Assembly: GCF_022758295.1 (NCBI RefSeq)
Contig: NZ_JALDWJ010000007.1
Location: forward strand, 84,940 to 148,939
Length of the DNA stretch: 64,000 nucleotides
Source of the DNA: Lysobacter sp. CFH 32150
GTDB taxonomy: Bacteria; Pseudomonadota; Gammaproteobacteria; Xanthomonadales; Xanthomonadaceae
Direction of reading: 5' to 3'
Positions 28,440 to 37,967 of this stretch are shown one piece after another. Within the stretch, counting starts at the first letter, position 1. Every line of letters begins with the position of its first letter. The translations under genes were made by a program, and so were the position numbers. The notes beneath the pieces are model-generated. The model worked only from the letters and a program-made list of their open reading frames with translations, made no database searches and had not been told where the DNA came from.

Positions 28440-30814
28440 TGACCGAACGTAGCGCTAGCCGTTGGCTGATGGTGCGCTGGCTGGCCCTGGGCACTGCCGG
28501 CGGTGCCGCGCTGGCCTTGGCGCTGGAGGGCCTCGGCCTGCGTGGTCCGTGGCAGAGCGCCGCGCTGCTGCTGGTCCTGATGGCACTGCTCGCAATGGTC
28601 GTGGTGATGGTGGTGATGCGCCGGCGCGAAGCACAGTTCGACGTTGTCGCCGAGCGCGCGCAGCGCGGCCAGGCTGAGGTCGACGCGCTGCAGAAGGAAA
28701 TCCACCGCCACCATGAGTTGGAACAGCAACTCACCCAGGCAAAGCAGGCAGCGGAATCGGCGGTGCTGGCCAAGGGCGAATTCCTCGCCACGATGAGCCA
28801 TGAGATCCGCACCCCGCTCAACGGCATCGTGCCGATGCTCGACCTGTTGATGCACGCGCGCCTGCTGCCCGACCAACACGAACTGGTGCGCACCGCGTTT
28901 ACTTCATCGCAGCAGTTGCTGCGCATCGTCGACGATATCCTCGACTACTCCAAGCTCGAAGCCGACAAACTCGAACTGGAAACCACCAGCTACAACCTGC
29001 GCGAGTTGCTGGAAGCGGTGATGCAACTGATGGAGCGCCCGGCCGAGGCCAAGGGCTTGCGCCTGCACCTGCACCTGGACCCCGCCGTGCGCCTGCCGGT
29101 ACGCGGCGACCCGGTGCGCTTGCGCCAGGTGTTGACCAACCTGATCAGCAATGCGGTCAAATTCACCGAACGCGGCTCGATCGCGCTGAACGTGCGGCGT
29201 ATCGGCGAAACCGCGACCCAGCACCAGTTGCGCTTCGAAGTCCGCGACACCGGTATCGGCATCTCGTCGGATGCGCAGGCACGGCTGTTCCGTGCGTTTT
29301 CTCAAGCCGACGCATCGACCACCCGGCTGTACGGCGGCACTGGCCTGGGTCTGGCGATCTGCAAGCGCATCGTGGACTTGATGGGCGGACGCATCGGCGT
29401 GGAATCCGAACCAGGCCACGGCGCCATCTTCCACTTCGAAGTGCCGCTCCTGAAAGTTCACGGCGACATGCCCACGCGCGAAGCCGATGTCAGCGGCAGC
29501 CGCTTGCTGCTGCTCACCGCCGATGCGCGCCTGCGCAGCCGACTGAGCATGCTGTTGCCTAACTGGGGCCTGCGGGTGACCGCAGTCGAAACCACGCAGG
29601 AAGCACTCGATCGCCTGCGCGCGGCGGCGACGCAAGGACCACCGTGGCGTTACGGCGCGGTACTCGCCGATCTCTCCGGCATGCGCAACACGGCGCTGGC
29701 ACTGCATCGCAATGTCGGTCGGCAGGCGGCCTTCGGCGACGTGCGATTGGTGTACCTCAGCGGCGACGACGAGGTTCCGCAGGAGCTTTTCAACGGCGCG
29801 ACTGTGCTGCCGCGACAGCCGCCGGACGCAGATTTGCGGATCGCACTGACCCGGCCTTCGCCCCGCACCGCACCCGTTACTCCCTCGCCAGCAACGGGCA
29901 CGGGCAGCAGTCCGGCACATTGGCAGGCGCGGGTGCTGCTGGTCGAAGACAACCCGGTCAACCTGCTGGTGGCGCAGCGCCTGCTCGGCGTGCTCGGACT
30001 GGATTGCGACACTGCTACCAACGGCGAGGCCGCGCTGCTGCGCATACGTGATGGCAATTACGATCTGGTGTTGATGGACTGCCAGATGCCGGTGCTCGAC
30101 GGCTACAGCGCCACGCGTCGCTGGCGCGACCACGAATCGGCCGACCCGACAGGCCCACGCCTGCCGATCGTCGCCATGACGGCCAACGCCATGGCGGGCG
30201 ATCGCCAACGCTGCCTCGATGCCGGCATGGACGATTATCTGGCCAAGCCGGTCACCCGTGGCCAGCTCGAACAGTGCCTCAACCGCTGGCTGCCGAAACC
30301 AGGCGAGCGTATGCACGCGCGCACCACGCCGCTCAGTCGCGAGATTCCAGGTACCCCGGAGCCGATCACCACCACTCCGGCCATGATGACGCCGGCCGTC
30401 TCAACCGCCGCGCAGGCGCCCATCACGACGGTGCCCCTGGTCGCCGCCGAATCCGAGCCGGTGCTGGATGATGAAGCGCTGGACGAGTTGTATGCGGTGA
30501 TCGGCCAAGACGCCGGACGCATTGTCACTGTCTTCCTCGAAGACACGCCTCAACTGCTGGCGCAACTGGAACAGGCTGCGCTCGGGCCTGACTATGCCGC
30601 GCTCCGCGACGCCGCGCACTCACTGAAGTCCTCCAGCGCCAATCTGGGTGCGATGGCGCTGTCGGCTGCAGCCAAGCGCATTGAACTCGGTGCGCGCATG
30701 CAGACGCTTGATCGCCCTGCGGTCGCGGTCGCCATCCTCGCCGACGAATTCGCGCGCGCGCGCAATGCGCTGCAGGCGAGGCTGCAAGCGACGAAACGCC
30801 CCGCCGAGGCTTAG
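28439..30814 (+). CDS. Hybrid sensor histidine kinase with receiver and HPt domains
   Basis: 791 residues from a GTG that overlaps the previous stop by one base. Two membrane helices near the N-terminus (about 10-30 and 37-58) with almost no periplasmic loop, then a coiled coil. HisKA with His121 in TMSHEIRTPLNG, HATPase_c (NLISNAVKF, DTGIGI, GGTGLGLAICKRI), a weak receiver-like domain, a full receiver (VLLVEDNPVN, LVLMDCQMPVLDG), a Thr/Pro-rich linker and a C-terminal HPt domain with AAHSLKSSSANLG. A complete BarA/ArcB-like phosphorelay whose signal is probably cytoplasmic or membrane-borne. The upstream REC protein is the natural partner. Confidence 0.93.
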   Translation: MTERSASRWLMVRWLALGTAGGAALALALEGLGLRGPWQSAALLLVLMALLAMVVVMVVMRRREAQFDVVAERAQRGQAEVDALQKEIHRHHELEQQLTQAKQAAESAVLAKGEFLATMSHEIRTPLNGIVPMLDLLMHARLLPDQHELVRTAFTSSQQLLRIVDDILDYSKLEADKLELETTSYNLRELLEAVMQLMERPAEAKGLRLHLHLDPAVRLPVRGDPVRLRQVLTNLISNAVKFTERGSIALNVRRIGETATQHQLRFEVRDTGIGISSDAQARLFRAFSQADASTTRLYGGTGLGLAICKRIVDLMGGRIGVESEPGHGAIFHFEVPLLKVHGDMPTREADVSGSRLLLLTADARLRSRLSMLLPNWGLRVTAVETTQEALDRLRAAATQGPPWRYGAVLADLSGMRNTALALHRNVGRQAAFGDVRLVYLSGDDEVPQELFNGATVLPRQPPDADLRIALTRPSPRTAPVTPSPATGTGSSPAHWQARVLLVEDNPVNLLVAQRLLGVLGLDCDTATNGEAALLRIRDGNYDLVLMDCQMPVLDGYSATRRWRDHESADPTGPRLPIVAMTANAMAGDRQRCLDAGMDDYLAKPVTRGQLEQCLNRWLPKPGERMHARTTPLSREIPGTPEPITTTPAMMTPAVSTAAQAPITTVPLVAAESEPVLDDEALDELYAVIGQDAGRIVTVFLEDTPQLLAQLEQAALGPDYAALRDAAHSLKSSSANLGAMALSAAAKRIELGARMQTLDRPAVAVAILADEFARARNALQARLQATKRPAEA

Positions 30815-30815
30815 T

Positions 30816-31286
30816 TCACTCTTCGATCTTGGTCAGCAGGTAGTTCTGTTCGCCCAGGCGCTCGATCAACGCCAGTTGCGTCTCGATCCAGTCGATATGT
30901 TCTTCCTCGGAATCGAGGATGTCTGCGAACAGGTGCCGGCTGACGAAATCGCCAATCGACTCGCAATACGCGATTGCCGTCTTCAGGACCGGCAGCGCTT
31001 CCAGCTCCAGCGCCAGGTCGCACTGCAACAGCTCGCGCGGGTTCTCGCCGATCTTCAGTTTGCCCAGTGCCTGGAAGTTGGGTAGGCCATCGAGGAACAG
31101 GATGCGCTCCGCCAACTTGTCGGCGTGCTTCATCTCGTCGATCGATTCCTTGTACTCGTACTCGGCGAGTTCCTTCAGCCCCCAGTTCTTCAGCATCTTG
31201 GCGTGGAGAAAATACTGGTTGATCGCGGTCAACTCGTTGTAGAGCGCCTTGTTGAGGTGCTCGATGACCTTGGGGTCGCCCTTCAT
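30816..31286 (-). CDS. bfr: Bacterioferritin
   Basis: 156 residues, close to E. coli Bfr throughout: [48 protein letters not shown] and [12 protein letters not shown]. Met52 (haem ligand between subunits) and ferroxidase-centre residues Glu18, Glu51 and His54 are present. It forms a 24-subunit iron store. bfd lies 121 bases upstream on the same strand, so storage and release are neighbours. The gene ends only one base after the convergent hybrid kinase. Confidence 0.97.
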   Translation of the reverse strand: MKGDPKVIEHLNKALYNELTAINQYFLHAKMLKNWGLKELAEYEYKESIDEMKHADKLAERILFLDGLPNFQALGKLKIGENPRELLQCDLALELEALPVLKTAIAYCESIGDFVSRHLFADILDSEEEHIDWIETQLALIERLGEQNYLLTKIEE

Positions 31287-31407
31287 GACAGTGCTCCGTG
31301 CGTCTGGATGGCAGGCACTCTAGCGCTGCGACGCGCGCAATGACGAAACGCGAATCGAGTGCATTCGCGACGCATTTGCAACCAGGGGATGAAGCGCGAT
31401 CGCGGGC

Positions 31408-31605
31408 TTAGGCCGCGACCTGCAGGACTGGCAGTTCGCGCGGATGCCGCGCTTCATCAAGGATCGCCGCGGCGGTCTCCAGGCAGGTGCCACAGGTTGC
31501 GCCACAACCGGTGCGCATGGTCAGTTCCGGCAGGCTGCGACAGCCCGCTTCAGCGGCCTGGCGGATATCGCGGTCGGTGACACCATTGCAGATGCAGACG
31601 TACAC
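31408..31605 (-). CDS. bfd: Bacterioferritin-associated ferredoxin Bfd
   Basis: 65 residues from a GTG. [2Fe-2S] ligands Cys4, Cys6, Cys38 and Cys41 (YVCICNGVTDRDI and GCGATCGTC) match E. coli Bfd numbering exactly. It reduces the bacterioferritin core to release iron under starvation. A Fur box lies 47 bases upstream, so it should be de-repressed when iron is low. The C-terminal 15 residues extend beyond the E. coli protein without similarity. Confidence 0.93.
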   Translation of the reverse strand: MYVCICNGVTDRDIRQAAEAGCRSLPELTMRTGCGATCGTCLETAAAILDEARHPRELPVLQVAA

Positions 31606-31651
31606 GGTCGGAAAGTCACGGGTGGAAATCTGTGATGATTTTCGCCACAAA

Positions 31652-31667
31652 TGAGAATGATTGTCAA
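31652..31667 (-). promoter_or_regulatory. Fur box overlapping the bfd promoter
   Basis: TGAGAATGATTGTCA (31652-31666) matches the 7-1-7 Fur consensus TGATAATnATTATCA at 12 of 14 defined positions. On the minus strand it overlaps a perfect -35 hexamer TTGACA (31662-31667), with a -10-like GAAAAT 18 bases on. It also overlaps the rppH stop codon, so the bfd promoter starts inside the end of rppH. Confidence 0.8.
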
Positions 31668-32287
31668 TTCTGTCCGGGCTCGGTGTCGGAGCGCCCGCTA
31701 TCTGAACGACCCCCTGCCGTCCGCGTCCGCGGACGCTGGCGGCTGCGCCCGCCTGGGCCGCCGGGGAACGGACGCAGGTCCAGGGCCAGATTCGGGATTG
31801 CCTGCGTCCCCGCGACTTGCCGGGCGAATGGCGCCAGATGGCGCAAGGCGCTGGCATAGACACCGCGCTTGAAGGTCACCACGTGTTCGAGTGGATACCA
31901 GAAATCGACCCAGCGCCAAAGATCGAACTCGGGCTTCTCGGTCAGGTCCAGGTGCAGGTCGGACTCCTGCCCGGTGAGCTGCAGCAGGAACCACACCTGC
32001 TTTTGGCCGATGCAGACCAGCCTGTCGTGGCGACGAATCGCCCGAGGCGGTAGCCGGTAGCGCAGCCAACCAGGGGTCACGCCGAGCACAGCGACATGCT
32101 CGGGCAGTAGCCCGGTTTCCTCGCGCAACTCGCGATACATCGCCTCCAGCGGCGTCTCGTCGGTGTTCATCCCGCCTTGCGGGAATTGCCACCCATCGCG
32201 ATGCACGCGCCGCGCCCAGAACACACGGCCGTCGGGATGCATCAGCACAATGCCCACGTTGGGGCGGTAACCGTCCGGATCGATCAC
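31664..32287 (-). CDS. rppH: RNA pyrophosphohydrolase RppH
   Basis: 207 residues from a GTG (32287) preceded by GGAG at 8 bases; the frame is open further upstream, but RppH proteins begin [12 protein letters not shown] as here. The Nudix box reads [20 protein letters not shown], after [12 protein letters not shown]. It removes pyrophosphate from mRNA 5' ends and starts decay. The C-terminal tail (about 165-207) is Arg/Gly/Pro/Ser rich and longer than in E. coli (176 residues in all), as in related Xanthomonadales. Confidence 0.93.
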   Translation of the reverse strand: MIDPDGYRPNVGIVLMHPDGRVFWARRVHRDGWQFPQGGMNTDETPLEAMYRELREETGLLPEHVAVLGVTPGWLRYRLPPRAIRRHDRLVCIGQKQVWFLLQLTGQESDLHLDLTEKPEFDLWRWVDFWYPLEHVVTFKRGVYASALRHLAPFARQVAGTQAIPNLALDLRPFPGGPGGRSRQRPRTRTAGGRSDSGRSDTEPGQN

Positions 32288-32374
32288 GATGCGGACTCCA
32301 TCAAATTCACTGGTTCCGACTCTGCCACGCGCGGCACAGGGCGACAAGCGCGGGCCCGGCGTGCCCAATTCACG

Positions 32375-32403
32375 TTGACGGCACCGCCATGAACAGGAAT
32401 AAT
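32375..32403 (+). promoter_or_regulatory. Sigma-70 promoter of tRNA-Met
   Basis: TTGACG (32375-32380), 17-base spacer, AATAAT (32398-32403); each hexamer is one base from consensus. The predicted start is about 10 bases before the mature tRNA. Confidence 0.75.
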
Positions 32404-32419
32404 TCGCGGTTCACCGCGT

Positions 32420-32496
32420 GGCTATGTAGCTCAGCCGGTTAGAGCACAGCACTCATAATGCTGGGGTCGGTGGTTCGAGTCCACCCATAGCCACCA
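32420..32496 (+). tRNA. tRNA-Met (anticodon CAT, elongator type)
   Basis: 77 bases with an encoded CCA end. Acceptor GGCTATG / CATAGCC, D-loop GCTCAGCCGGTTAGAGC, anticodon stem CAGCA / TGCTG around CTCATAA (anticodon CAT at 32454-32456) and T-arm GGTTCGAGTCC. The sequence closely follows E. coli elongator tRNA-Met (GGCTA...ACTCATAAT), which separates it from initiator tRNA and from tRNA-Ile2. Confidence 0.97.
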
Positions 32497-32599
32497 AACC
32501 ACGCACCTTTGCGCGCCAAACAGTAAAGGTCGCCTCGCCAATTCGCAGGCTTCTGTCCAGCGCGTCGCCGCGAGCATCTGGCGGCAAGTACTCCGCGAA

Positions 32600-33055
32600 T
32601 CACCAGCAATCGCCGGCCGGAGTCCTCAGGCCCTTTTCGTTGACGGTCATCGTTCCGCAATTCTTTTCCTTGGCCTGACCGCCTTGCGGGATCGCGGTGA
32701 TCGTGAATGTCGTCGCCGTCGGCTGGCCCGCCACGAAACCAACCGCGTAGTACGGCGTCACGTCCGCGGAACACCTGGGCAGGGACACAGACGCTCCTGC
32801 CAGGTCCGTTTGGTAGTTGAGGTTGGTCGTGTAGAAGCGCTCCATGAACTGCGCCGCCTCGGCCAAGCATCCCTGTGCGGCACTACGCCGGGTTTTGAGG
32901 ACCGCGAAGTCGTAACCCGCCATCGCCAGTGATGCGAGGACCGCGATCACCAAAACCACGATCATCAATTCGAGCAAGGTAAAGCCAGCCCGACGGCGCC
33001 GATCCGATACAGGGCGCATCACAACCCGAGGCGTTGCAGAAGCATTGCAATGCAT
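32600..33055 (-). CDS. pilE: PilE-like minor type IV pilin
   Basis: About 151 residues. Class III signal with basic leader RRRRAG then FTLLELMIVVLVIAVLASLA, including the conserved Glu5 of the mature pilin. The globular part has cysteines (LPRCSADV, KNCGTM, GDCW) suited to a C-terminal disulfide loop. Last gene of the minor pilin operon. The start is uncertain: ATG 33055 has AAGGA at good spacing but gives a 24-residue leader; ATG 33019 gives a 12-residue leader without a clear ribosome-binding site. Minor pilins prime assembly of the pilus tip. Confidence 0.88.
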   Translation of the reverse strand: MHCNASATPRVVMRPVSDRRRRAGFTLLELMIVVLVIAVLASLAMAGYDFAVLKTRRSAAQGCLAEAAQFMERFYTTNLNYQTDLAGASVSLPRCSADVTPYYAVGFVAGQPTATTFTITAIPQGGQAKEKNCGTMTVNEKGLRTPAGDCW

Positions 33056-33056
33056 T

Positions 33057-36000
33057 TCAATCCTTGAGGATTTCACGCCAGCGGATCCGACGGGGCGCGC
33101 CGCCTGGCGGGTTGGTGAGCACCGAGCCGACGTTGCCTTTGGAGCCGCCCGCCACCACCAGGACGTCGATCATCGTAGGCATCGTCGGCATGCCGACGCC
33201 CAAGTCGATCGATCCCACCGGAACCGTCGCGCCGCCAGCGCCGATCTTGTCGTCATCATCGAACTTGCCATCGCCATTGGCGTCGAAGAACGGCGCCGGC
33301 AAACTCGTCCCGGTAAAGGCATCGATCGCGTTGATGAAGCCGCGGCCTCCGGCATCGCACGCGGAAGCGGTCGGGGGAATGATGCTCGCTGTCTCCAATG
33401 CGTTGCCGCGCAGCAACGGCCTGGTGATGATGCGCTCGCCTGCAGCTGGATCATCCAGGTCGACATACCAACCCTTCTTGCCGCTGGGGAGCACGGCCGA
33501 TGATTCGAAACCGCGAACCGTACGACCGTCCAGCGTGGTGGTCACCAGGATCTGTCGCTCGGCGAGTTCTGATAATGCGACTGTGGCAACGCCATCGTCG
33601 ATAATCCCGTACATCGATTGGATCGAAGTGTCGGTCAGGTCTGCACTGGTCATGAAGCTACCCGTGCCGAAGAAGATCCAGCGTTGGCCATCGATCGGGT
33701 TACGCGCGACGACGATGCCGCCCGTGATCGGCTGATTTGCCTGCGTTTTGAATAGCGGTTGCCCACCATAGGCGACGCCCCAACTTGCAGGCGTGGCGCT
33801 GGTCAAGTCGAATTTCCACAGGTTGCCCTTCAGATCGCCGGCATACACTTGGTCGACGGTGCCGTTGGCATCGATATCACGGCCGCGTGGGGCCGATAGT
33901 CCGTTGTCGCCGCCGGCACCAGTGTCGATTTCACTGATCACTGCGCCCGTGGCGAGGTCGAGCACGAACAGCACCGCGTGCCCATTGCTGCTGTTGATGC
34001 CATTGCTGACGATGACGGCACTGGTCCTGTCGGTATCGTTGAGCGTGACGATCAGAGGCTCTCCGAGCACCTGGCCCATGTTGGCGCCACCATTCCTCTC
34101 CCACAGCACGTCGTTGGTGCCGAAGCTGGCGGCATTTGTGACATCGAGGCCGAACACGCCTTTGCCGCCGCGACCGAGCGCACCGACGAGATAGTTCTTG
34201 TCGGGCGTCTGCTTCCGGGTCGAAACAACGACCGGGCCGTCCACGAAGTACTTGTGGTTATTGGTGTACTGCGGATCGCTCAGCGTGGCGAGATCGCTCG
34301 TGCTGACGCCGCCCGGGATATAGGTGAAACGCTCGGCACCGTTCGATGCATCGATCGCATGCAACATGCCGTCGTTGGCGCCGACGAAGAGGGTCTCGTT
34401 CTCCTTCACGTACATCGGAGACGAATTGACGATATCGCCGAGCAGACTATCGCGGTCACGCAAATTGCCGCCGTTGCGCTTCTCGAGTGTCGTCGCACCC
34501 TTGATGTAGGCGGCGTTCTGTGCACCGGTGACCGTGGCGATCCCGCTGGCTCGCACCAGCGCTGCCTCCTGCGCCGACGTCGGGAACGCCGCGCCGCGGC
34601 TGCCGTTCCAGGTGAGCACGTTGCGGCCAGTCGCGGGAATGTGTTCCGAGGCCTTCCAGTCCGACGTGGTTGCAACGCCGGCCCGGGTCGCACCGAAGGC
34701 AGCGAGTTCGCCGGTCCATTTCCCCGAGATATACGTCGCCTGGAAAATGCGGGTGTCGGACGTGAACGACGTGCTGTTGGTGGAAACGTTCGAAGCCGAA
34801 CCCAGGCGCGCGGCGACCGAAGTGAGCACTTCCAACAAACCCTCGACGAATTCGGTCGGATTCCTGGCTGTGACGAAACTTCCGTGGCCGTTCACCGATG
34901 CATGCCAGAGATCGTCGATGCGATCGGCGTCCTCGGCGTTGGTCGGGTCGCCCCAATGCAGGCTGCCGTTCTTCAGCGAGACCAGGTCTGTCTTCGGGTT
35001 CAACTTGCCCTGCAAACCGATGGAAACGCCGAAGGTGACCATGTGTTGCCAGAACGCGGGGTCCGCGAGCGAAGCCGGAACGTTGTTCTCCAGCGTGTTG
35101 ACCAGGTCGCGCTTCCAGTAATACATGGCAACGTCGGCCAGTGTGTCCGGCTGGGTTCTTGGCGACGTGCTGAAGTTGTCGATGTACGGTTTGAGCGGAC
35201 TATAGGAATAGCTGCTCCCCGCCGTGTTGGTGACGGTCGGGCCGGCAGTGTTGTCCGCGTCGCCGACCGGCGACGTGTATCCGGTGCTGTCGTTCCAGTA
35301 GCCGTCGGTGGTCAGGATCGCGAAGTTCTGGCGGCAACTGATCTGGGCATTGCCCGTGACTGGTCCCCATGGACCGCTGGCGCTGCTGTCAGAGAAGTAC
35401 TCACCGGCGCGCTGCAGTGCGCCTTTCAGCGGCGTGCGGCCGCCACCATTGGCGGCATGCAGCCGTTCGAACCAGGTCTGGCGGTTGCCGTCCTGGAACA
35501 AGCCCTCGTCCGTGCCTACCGGAATCGGAAAAGGACTGCGATTCCAGATCGAGTCGTAACCGACCCGCAGATTGGAAGCCAGCTGGCTGAAGGCCTCGCT
35601 GGCACCAGCTTTCGCCACCTTCATGCGCGTGCGGTGGTAGGAATACCAGGTGGCGTAGTTGCCTTTTTCCTCATCCTCGGTGCGACCAGTTGGCGTGGCG
35701 AACTCGCAGTTCCTCCAGGTTCGCGTCCCGTTGCCTCCGCAGCCTGCGTTGGCCACGCCTTCATTGCCGCTTGTCCGCCGTACGTATTCGCTGCGGACAA
35801 CGCGCACCTGCGTCCCGACCTCGCGGATCTGGTAGCGATGGAAGTTCGCAAAGTCGGTCAGGTCGGTGACGCCTGCCTTCGGCACGAAATACGTCTGTGT
35901 TTCGTCGGACAAGTCGACTGCGTTCTGCAGCAAGCTGGGGTGATCCCAGGCACTGGCGTAGGACATGCCGGTGGCATAGCGCGTGTTGTCTGCCTTGATC

Positions 36001-36335
36001 CACGGCAGGTATGTCGTCGCAGGGTTGTAATAGATCGTGTTGTTGCCGTGGAATTTGTCCTGCAAGTCGTTGTCGAGGTCGTCCCAGTCGGAGACGTCGT
36101 GCGGCATCGAGAAATATTCCATCGACCCGGAATCGTCGAGGATGAACATCACGTTCGCCGGCGGATAGGCAGAACCCGATTGCAGCGGCACGGCCGGGAT
36201 GGTGACCGCCTGGATCGGCAGCGACAACAAGGTCGCGAAGAACGCGAAAGCGCCCGGCAAGAGTCGCGCGAAGACCTTCCGCTTCGGTGTCTCGCATGGG
36301 CTCGGTCGCGTAGCGACGGTGATCTGGTCGGTCAT
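33057..36335 (-). CDS. pilY1: Type IV pilus tip adhesin/biogenesis protein PilY1
   Basis: 1092 residues. Signal peptide (about 25-45, FARLLPGAFAFFATLLSLPI), an N-terminal von Willebrand A-like domain with the MIDAS start FILDDSGSM, and a C-terminal beta-propeller with FVGANDGMLHAID and the calcium-binding loop DIDANGTVDQVYAGD. A second EF-like loop near the end reads DANGDGKFDDDD. PilY1 sits at the pilus tip, controls extension and retraction through calcium and links surface sensing to c-di-GMP. The start at 36335 has AGGA 7 bases upstream and lies 13 bases after the pilX stop. Confidence 0.95.
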   Translation of the reverse strand: MTDQITVATRPSPCETPKRKVFARLLPGAFAFFATLLSLPIQAVTIPAVPLQSGSAYPPANVMFILDDSGSMEYFSMPHDVSDWDDLDNDLQDKFHGNNTIYYNPATTYLPWIKADNTRYATGMSYASAWDHPSLLQNAVDLSDETQTYFVPKAGVTDLTDFANFHRYQIREVGTQVRVVRSEYVRRTSGNEGVANAGCGGNGTRTWRNCEFATPTGRTEDEEKGNYATWYSYHRTRMKVAKAGASEAFSQLASNLRVGYDSIWNRSPFPIPVGTDEGLFQDGNRQTWFERLHAANGGGRTPLKGALQRAGEYFSDSSASGPWGPVTGNAQISCRQNFAILTTDGYWNDSTGYTSPVGDADNTAGPTVTNTAGSSYSYSPLKPYIDNFSTSPRTQPDTLADVAMYYWKRDLVNTLENNVPASLADPAFWQHMVTFGVSIGLQGKLNPKTDLVSLKNGSLHWGDPTNAEDADRIDDLWHASVNGHGSFVTARNPTEFVEGLLEVLTSVAARLGSASNVSTNSTSFTSDTRIFQATYISGKWTGELAAFGATRAGVATTSDWKASEHIPATGRNVLTWNGSRGAAFPTSAQEAALVRASGIATVTGAQNAAYIKGATTLEKRNGGNLRDRDSLLGDIVNSSPMYVKENETLFVGANDGMLHAIDASNGAERFTYIPGGVSTSDLATLSDPQYTNNHKYFVDGPVVVSTRKQTPDKNYLVGALGRGGKGVFGLDVTNAASFGTNDVLWERNGGANMGQVLGEPLIVTLNDTDRTSAVIVSNGINSSNGHAVLFVLDLATGAVISEIDTGAGGDNGLSAPRGRDIDANGTVDQVYAGDLKGNLWKFDLTSATPASWGVAYGGQPLFKTQANQPITGGIVVARNPIDGQRWIFFGTGSFMTSADLTDTSIQSMYGIIDDGVATVALSELAERQILVTTTLDGRTVRGFESSAVLPSGKKGWYVDLDDPAAGERIITRPLLRGNALETASIIPPTASACDAGGRGFINAIDAFTGTSLPAPFFDANGDGKFDDDDKIGAGGATVPVGSIDLGVGMPTMPTMIDVLVVAGGSKGNVGSVLTNPPGGAPRRIRWREILKD

Positions 36336-36348
36336 GGCACGTCCTGTC

Positions 36349-36882
36349 TCAAGGCACCGCATAGTTGGTCTGCAACATCACTTCGGCGCGACCATCCGCT
36401 TCGCTGCGCGCAGTGATGCGATAACGGCGCTCCTTGCCGGAACACGCCTCTTCCGGCGACACGTCCTCGCCTGTCGTGCAACTGCCTTTGGCCGGCACGT
36501 TGTCGGCAAGCAGTTCGACGATGTACTTGGGCTTGGCGGTGATGCCGCCCACCTTGACTTCGGCGACGCGCGCCGTGGCCCAGACCGTGTCGTCGAGCCA
36601 GTGCGGCGCTGCGCTGGGATCAGGGATCGCGCACACGCCATTGCTGCAACCACTGGCGGGCAACGCCGGTTTGCTGGCTGCAAGCGCCTCGCCTTCGCGC
36701 AACGCCGCCTCCGCCGCTTGGAAACTGAGGCTGCGATCCATCAGGTTGGCGCTCATGCGCTCTTCCATCAGGGTGCCGCGCAAGCTGACGAGGGCGAGCA
36801 ACGTCATGACCAGCAGCAGGATCAGCACGACTGCGAGGGCAACGCCCTGCTGCGCTTTTGGAGAATTGGTCGTGCGGATCAT
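36349..36882 (-). CDS. pilX: PilX-like minor pilin
   Basis: 177 residues. Short leader RTTNSPKAQQG then VALAVVLILLLVMTLLALV, with the EERMSANLMDRSLSFQAAEA segment that marks PilX/PilX_N family proteins. It lacks the usual FTLIE start, which is normal for PilX. It overlaps the pilW stop by 4 bases and is followed by pilY1, the canonical order. Part of the pilus priming complex. Confidence 0.93.
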   Translation of the reverse strand: MIRTTNSPKAQQGVALAVVLILLLVMTLLALVSLRGTLMEERMSANLMDRSLSFQAAEAALREGEALAASKPALPASGCSNGVCAIPDPSAAPHWLDDTVWATARVAEVKVGGITAKPKYIVELLADNVPAKGSCTTGEDVSPEEACSGKERRYRITARSEADGRAEVMLQTNYAVP

Positions 36883-37967
36883 GGCGCCCGATTCCGGATG
36901 GTGACGACGTGTTCAAGGGACCGCTGCAACGCGTTTCCGTCCGTACCAGCCTGGTCCTGCCCCTGGATGACCAGGACGATCCTGACCGCGACGATGTTGG
37001 CGATATCGCCCGTCGTCCAGGTCGAATTCGCCTCGACGTAGTTCGCTGCGCCGTTGAGCAGATAGCTGATCTGCATGTCACGCACGCCTTCCGCGATCTC
37101 CTGGGAAACCGTGTTCAACACGCCGCCGCTGTTGGCGAGCACGCTCTGGTAGAGCGACCGCCCCTGCCCGCCATCGCGGCCGTTGTAGCCGACATACCAC
37201 CGCGACGCGCGCAGCTTGGCCAGGATCGCCGGCCATTTCTCGTCCGCGGCGGTGCAGGTCGTCTTGTCGCCGTTGAAGCACCCGAAGGTGTATTCGATGC
37301 CGCCGGTGGTGCAGGCGCTCTGCACGCCCTCGCCACCGAGGCCTTTGGTGCAGTTGCCGGGAATCACTGCAGCGCCGGTGTTATGCACGATCTCGGTGTT
37401 GGTACCCGGTGCGGATGCGGGTCCGGTGACCTGCAGGATCGCCGCGTGGCCGGGATCACAGGCGACCGCGATGTCGCCCACACGGAAACCATGATTGACG
37501 GTGTTGAGTTTGAACTGCGCCGACGTGGCCACGTGTTCGACGATCGGAACACCATCGTTCACAGCGGACTTCAGCTCGATTGCATCGGTCCCGGCGACCC
37601 GCTGTGTCCGCGCGGTGCCGAAGGCGGCATCGGGGAACGCAGTGGCATCGCTGTAGCCGCGGATGCCGCCCGCCCAATCGGTGTACCAACGGCCTGCAGG
37701 ACTTTTAAGGACGTTGACCTCGGTGACGTCGTTCCCGCAGGCATTGCCGGCGCCTTCGCGCAGGTCACGCGCCATCAGCTCGAACGAGGCACGTACGTTT
37801 TCCTGGATGCGGCCCAGGCTTTCGGTCGCGAGATACGTTCGCCGATTGGTGGCGAACAACGCGAGCGCAGCGCCAGTCACGACCAGGCCGAGCACCAGCG
37901 CGATCATCAGTTCGACCAGAGTGACGCCCCGCGCATGCCGGGGGCGATGGAAGCGGATCGCAGTCAT
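36879..37967 (-). CDS. pilW: PilW-like minor pilin
   Basis: 362 residues from ATG 37967, which overlaps the pilV stop (ATGA); open frame upstream of that is not pilin-like. Leader ends RHARG, followed by VTLVELMIALVLGLVVTGAA and the conserved RTYLATESLGRIQENVRAS segment of PilW. Five or more cysteines lie in the central region (GNACGND, IAVACDPG, GNCTKG, CTTGG, CFNGDKTTC). Minor pilin of the initiation complex. Confidence 0.93.
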   Translation of the reverse strand: MTAIRFHRPRHARGVTLVELMIALVLGLVVTGAALALFATNRRTYLATESLGRIQENVRASFELMARDLREGAGNACGNDVTEVNVLKSPAGRWYTDWAGGIRGYSDATAFPDAAFGTARTQRVAGTDAIELKSAVNDGVPIVEHVATSAQFKLNTVNHGFRVGDIAVACDPGHAAILQVTGPASAPGTNTEIVHNTGAAVIPGNCTKGLGGEGVQSACTTGGIEYTFGCFNGDKTTCTAADEKWPAILAKLRASRWYVGYNGRDGGQGRSLYQSVLANSGGVLNTVSQEIAEGVRDMQISYLLNGAANYVEANSTWTTGDIANIVAVRIVLVIQGQDQAGTDGNALQRSLEHVVTIRNRAP

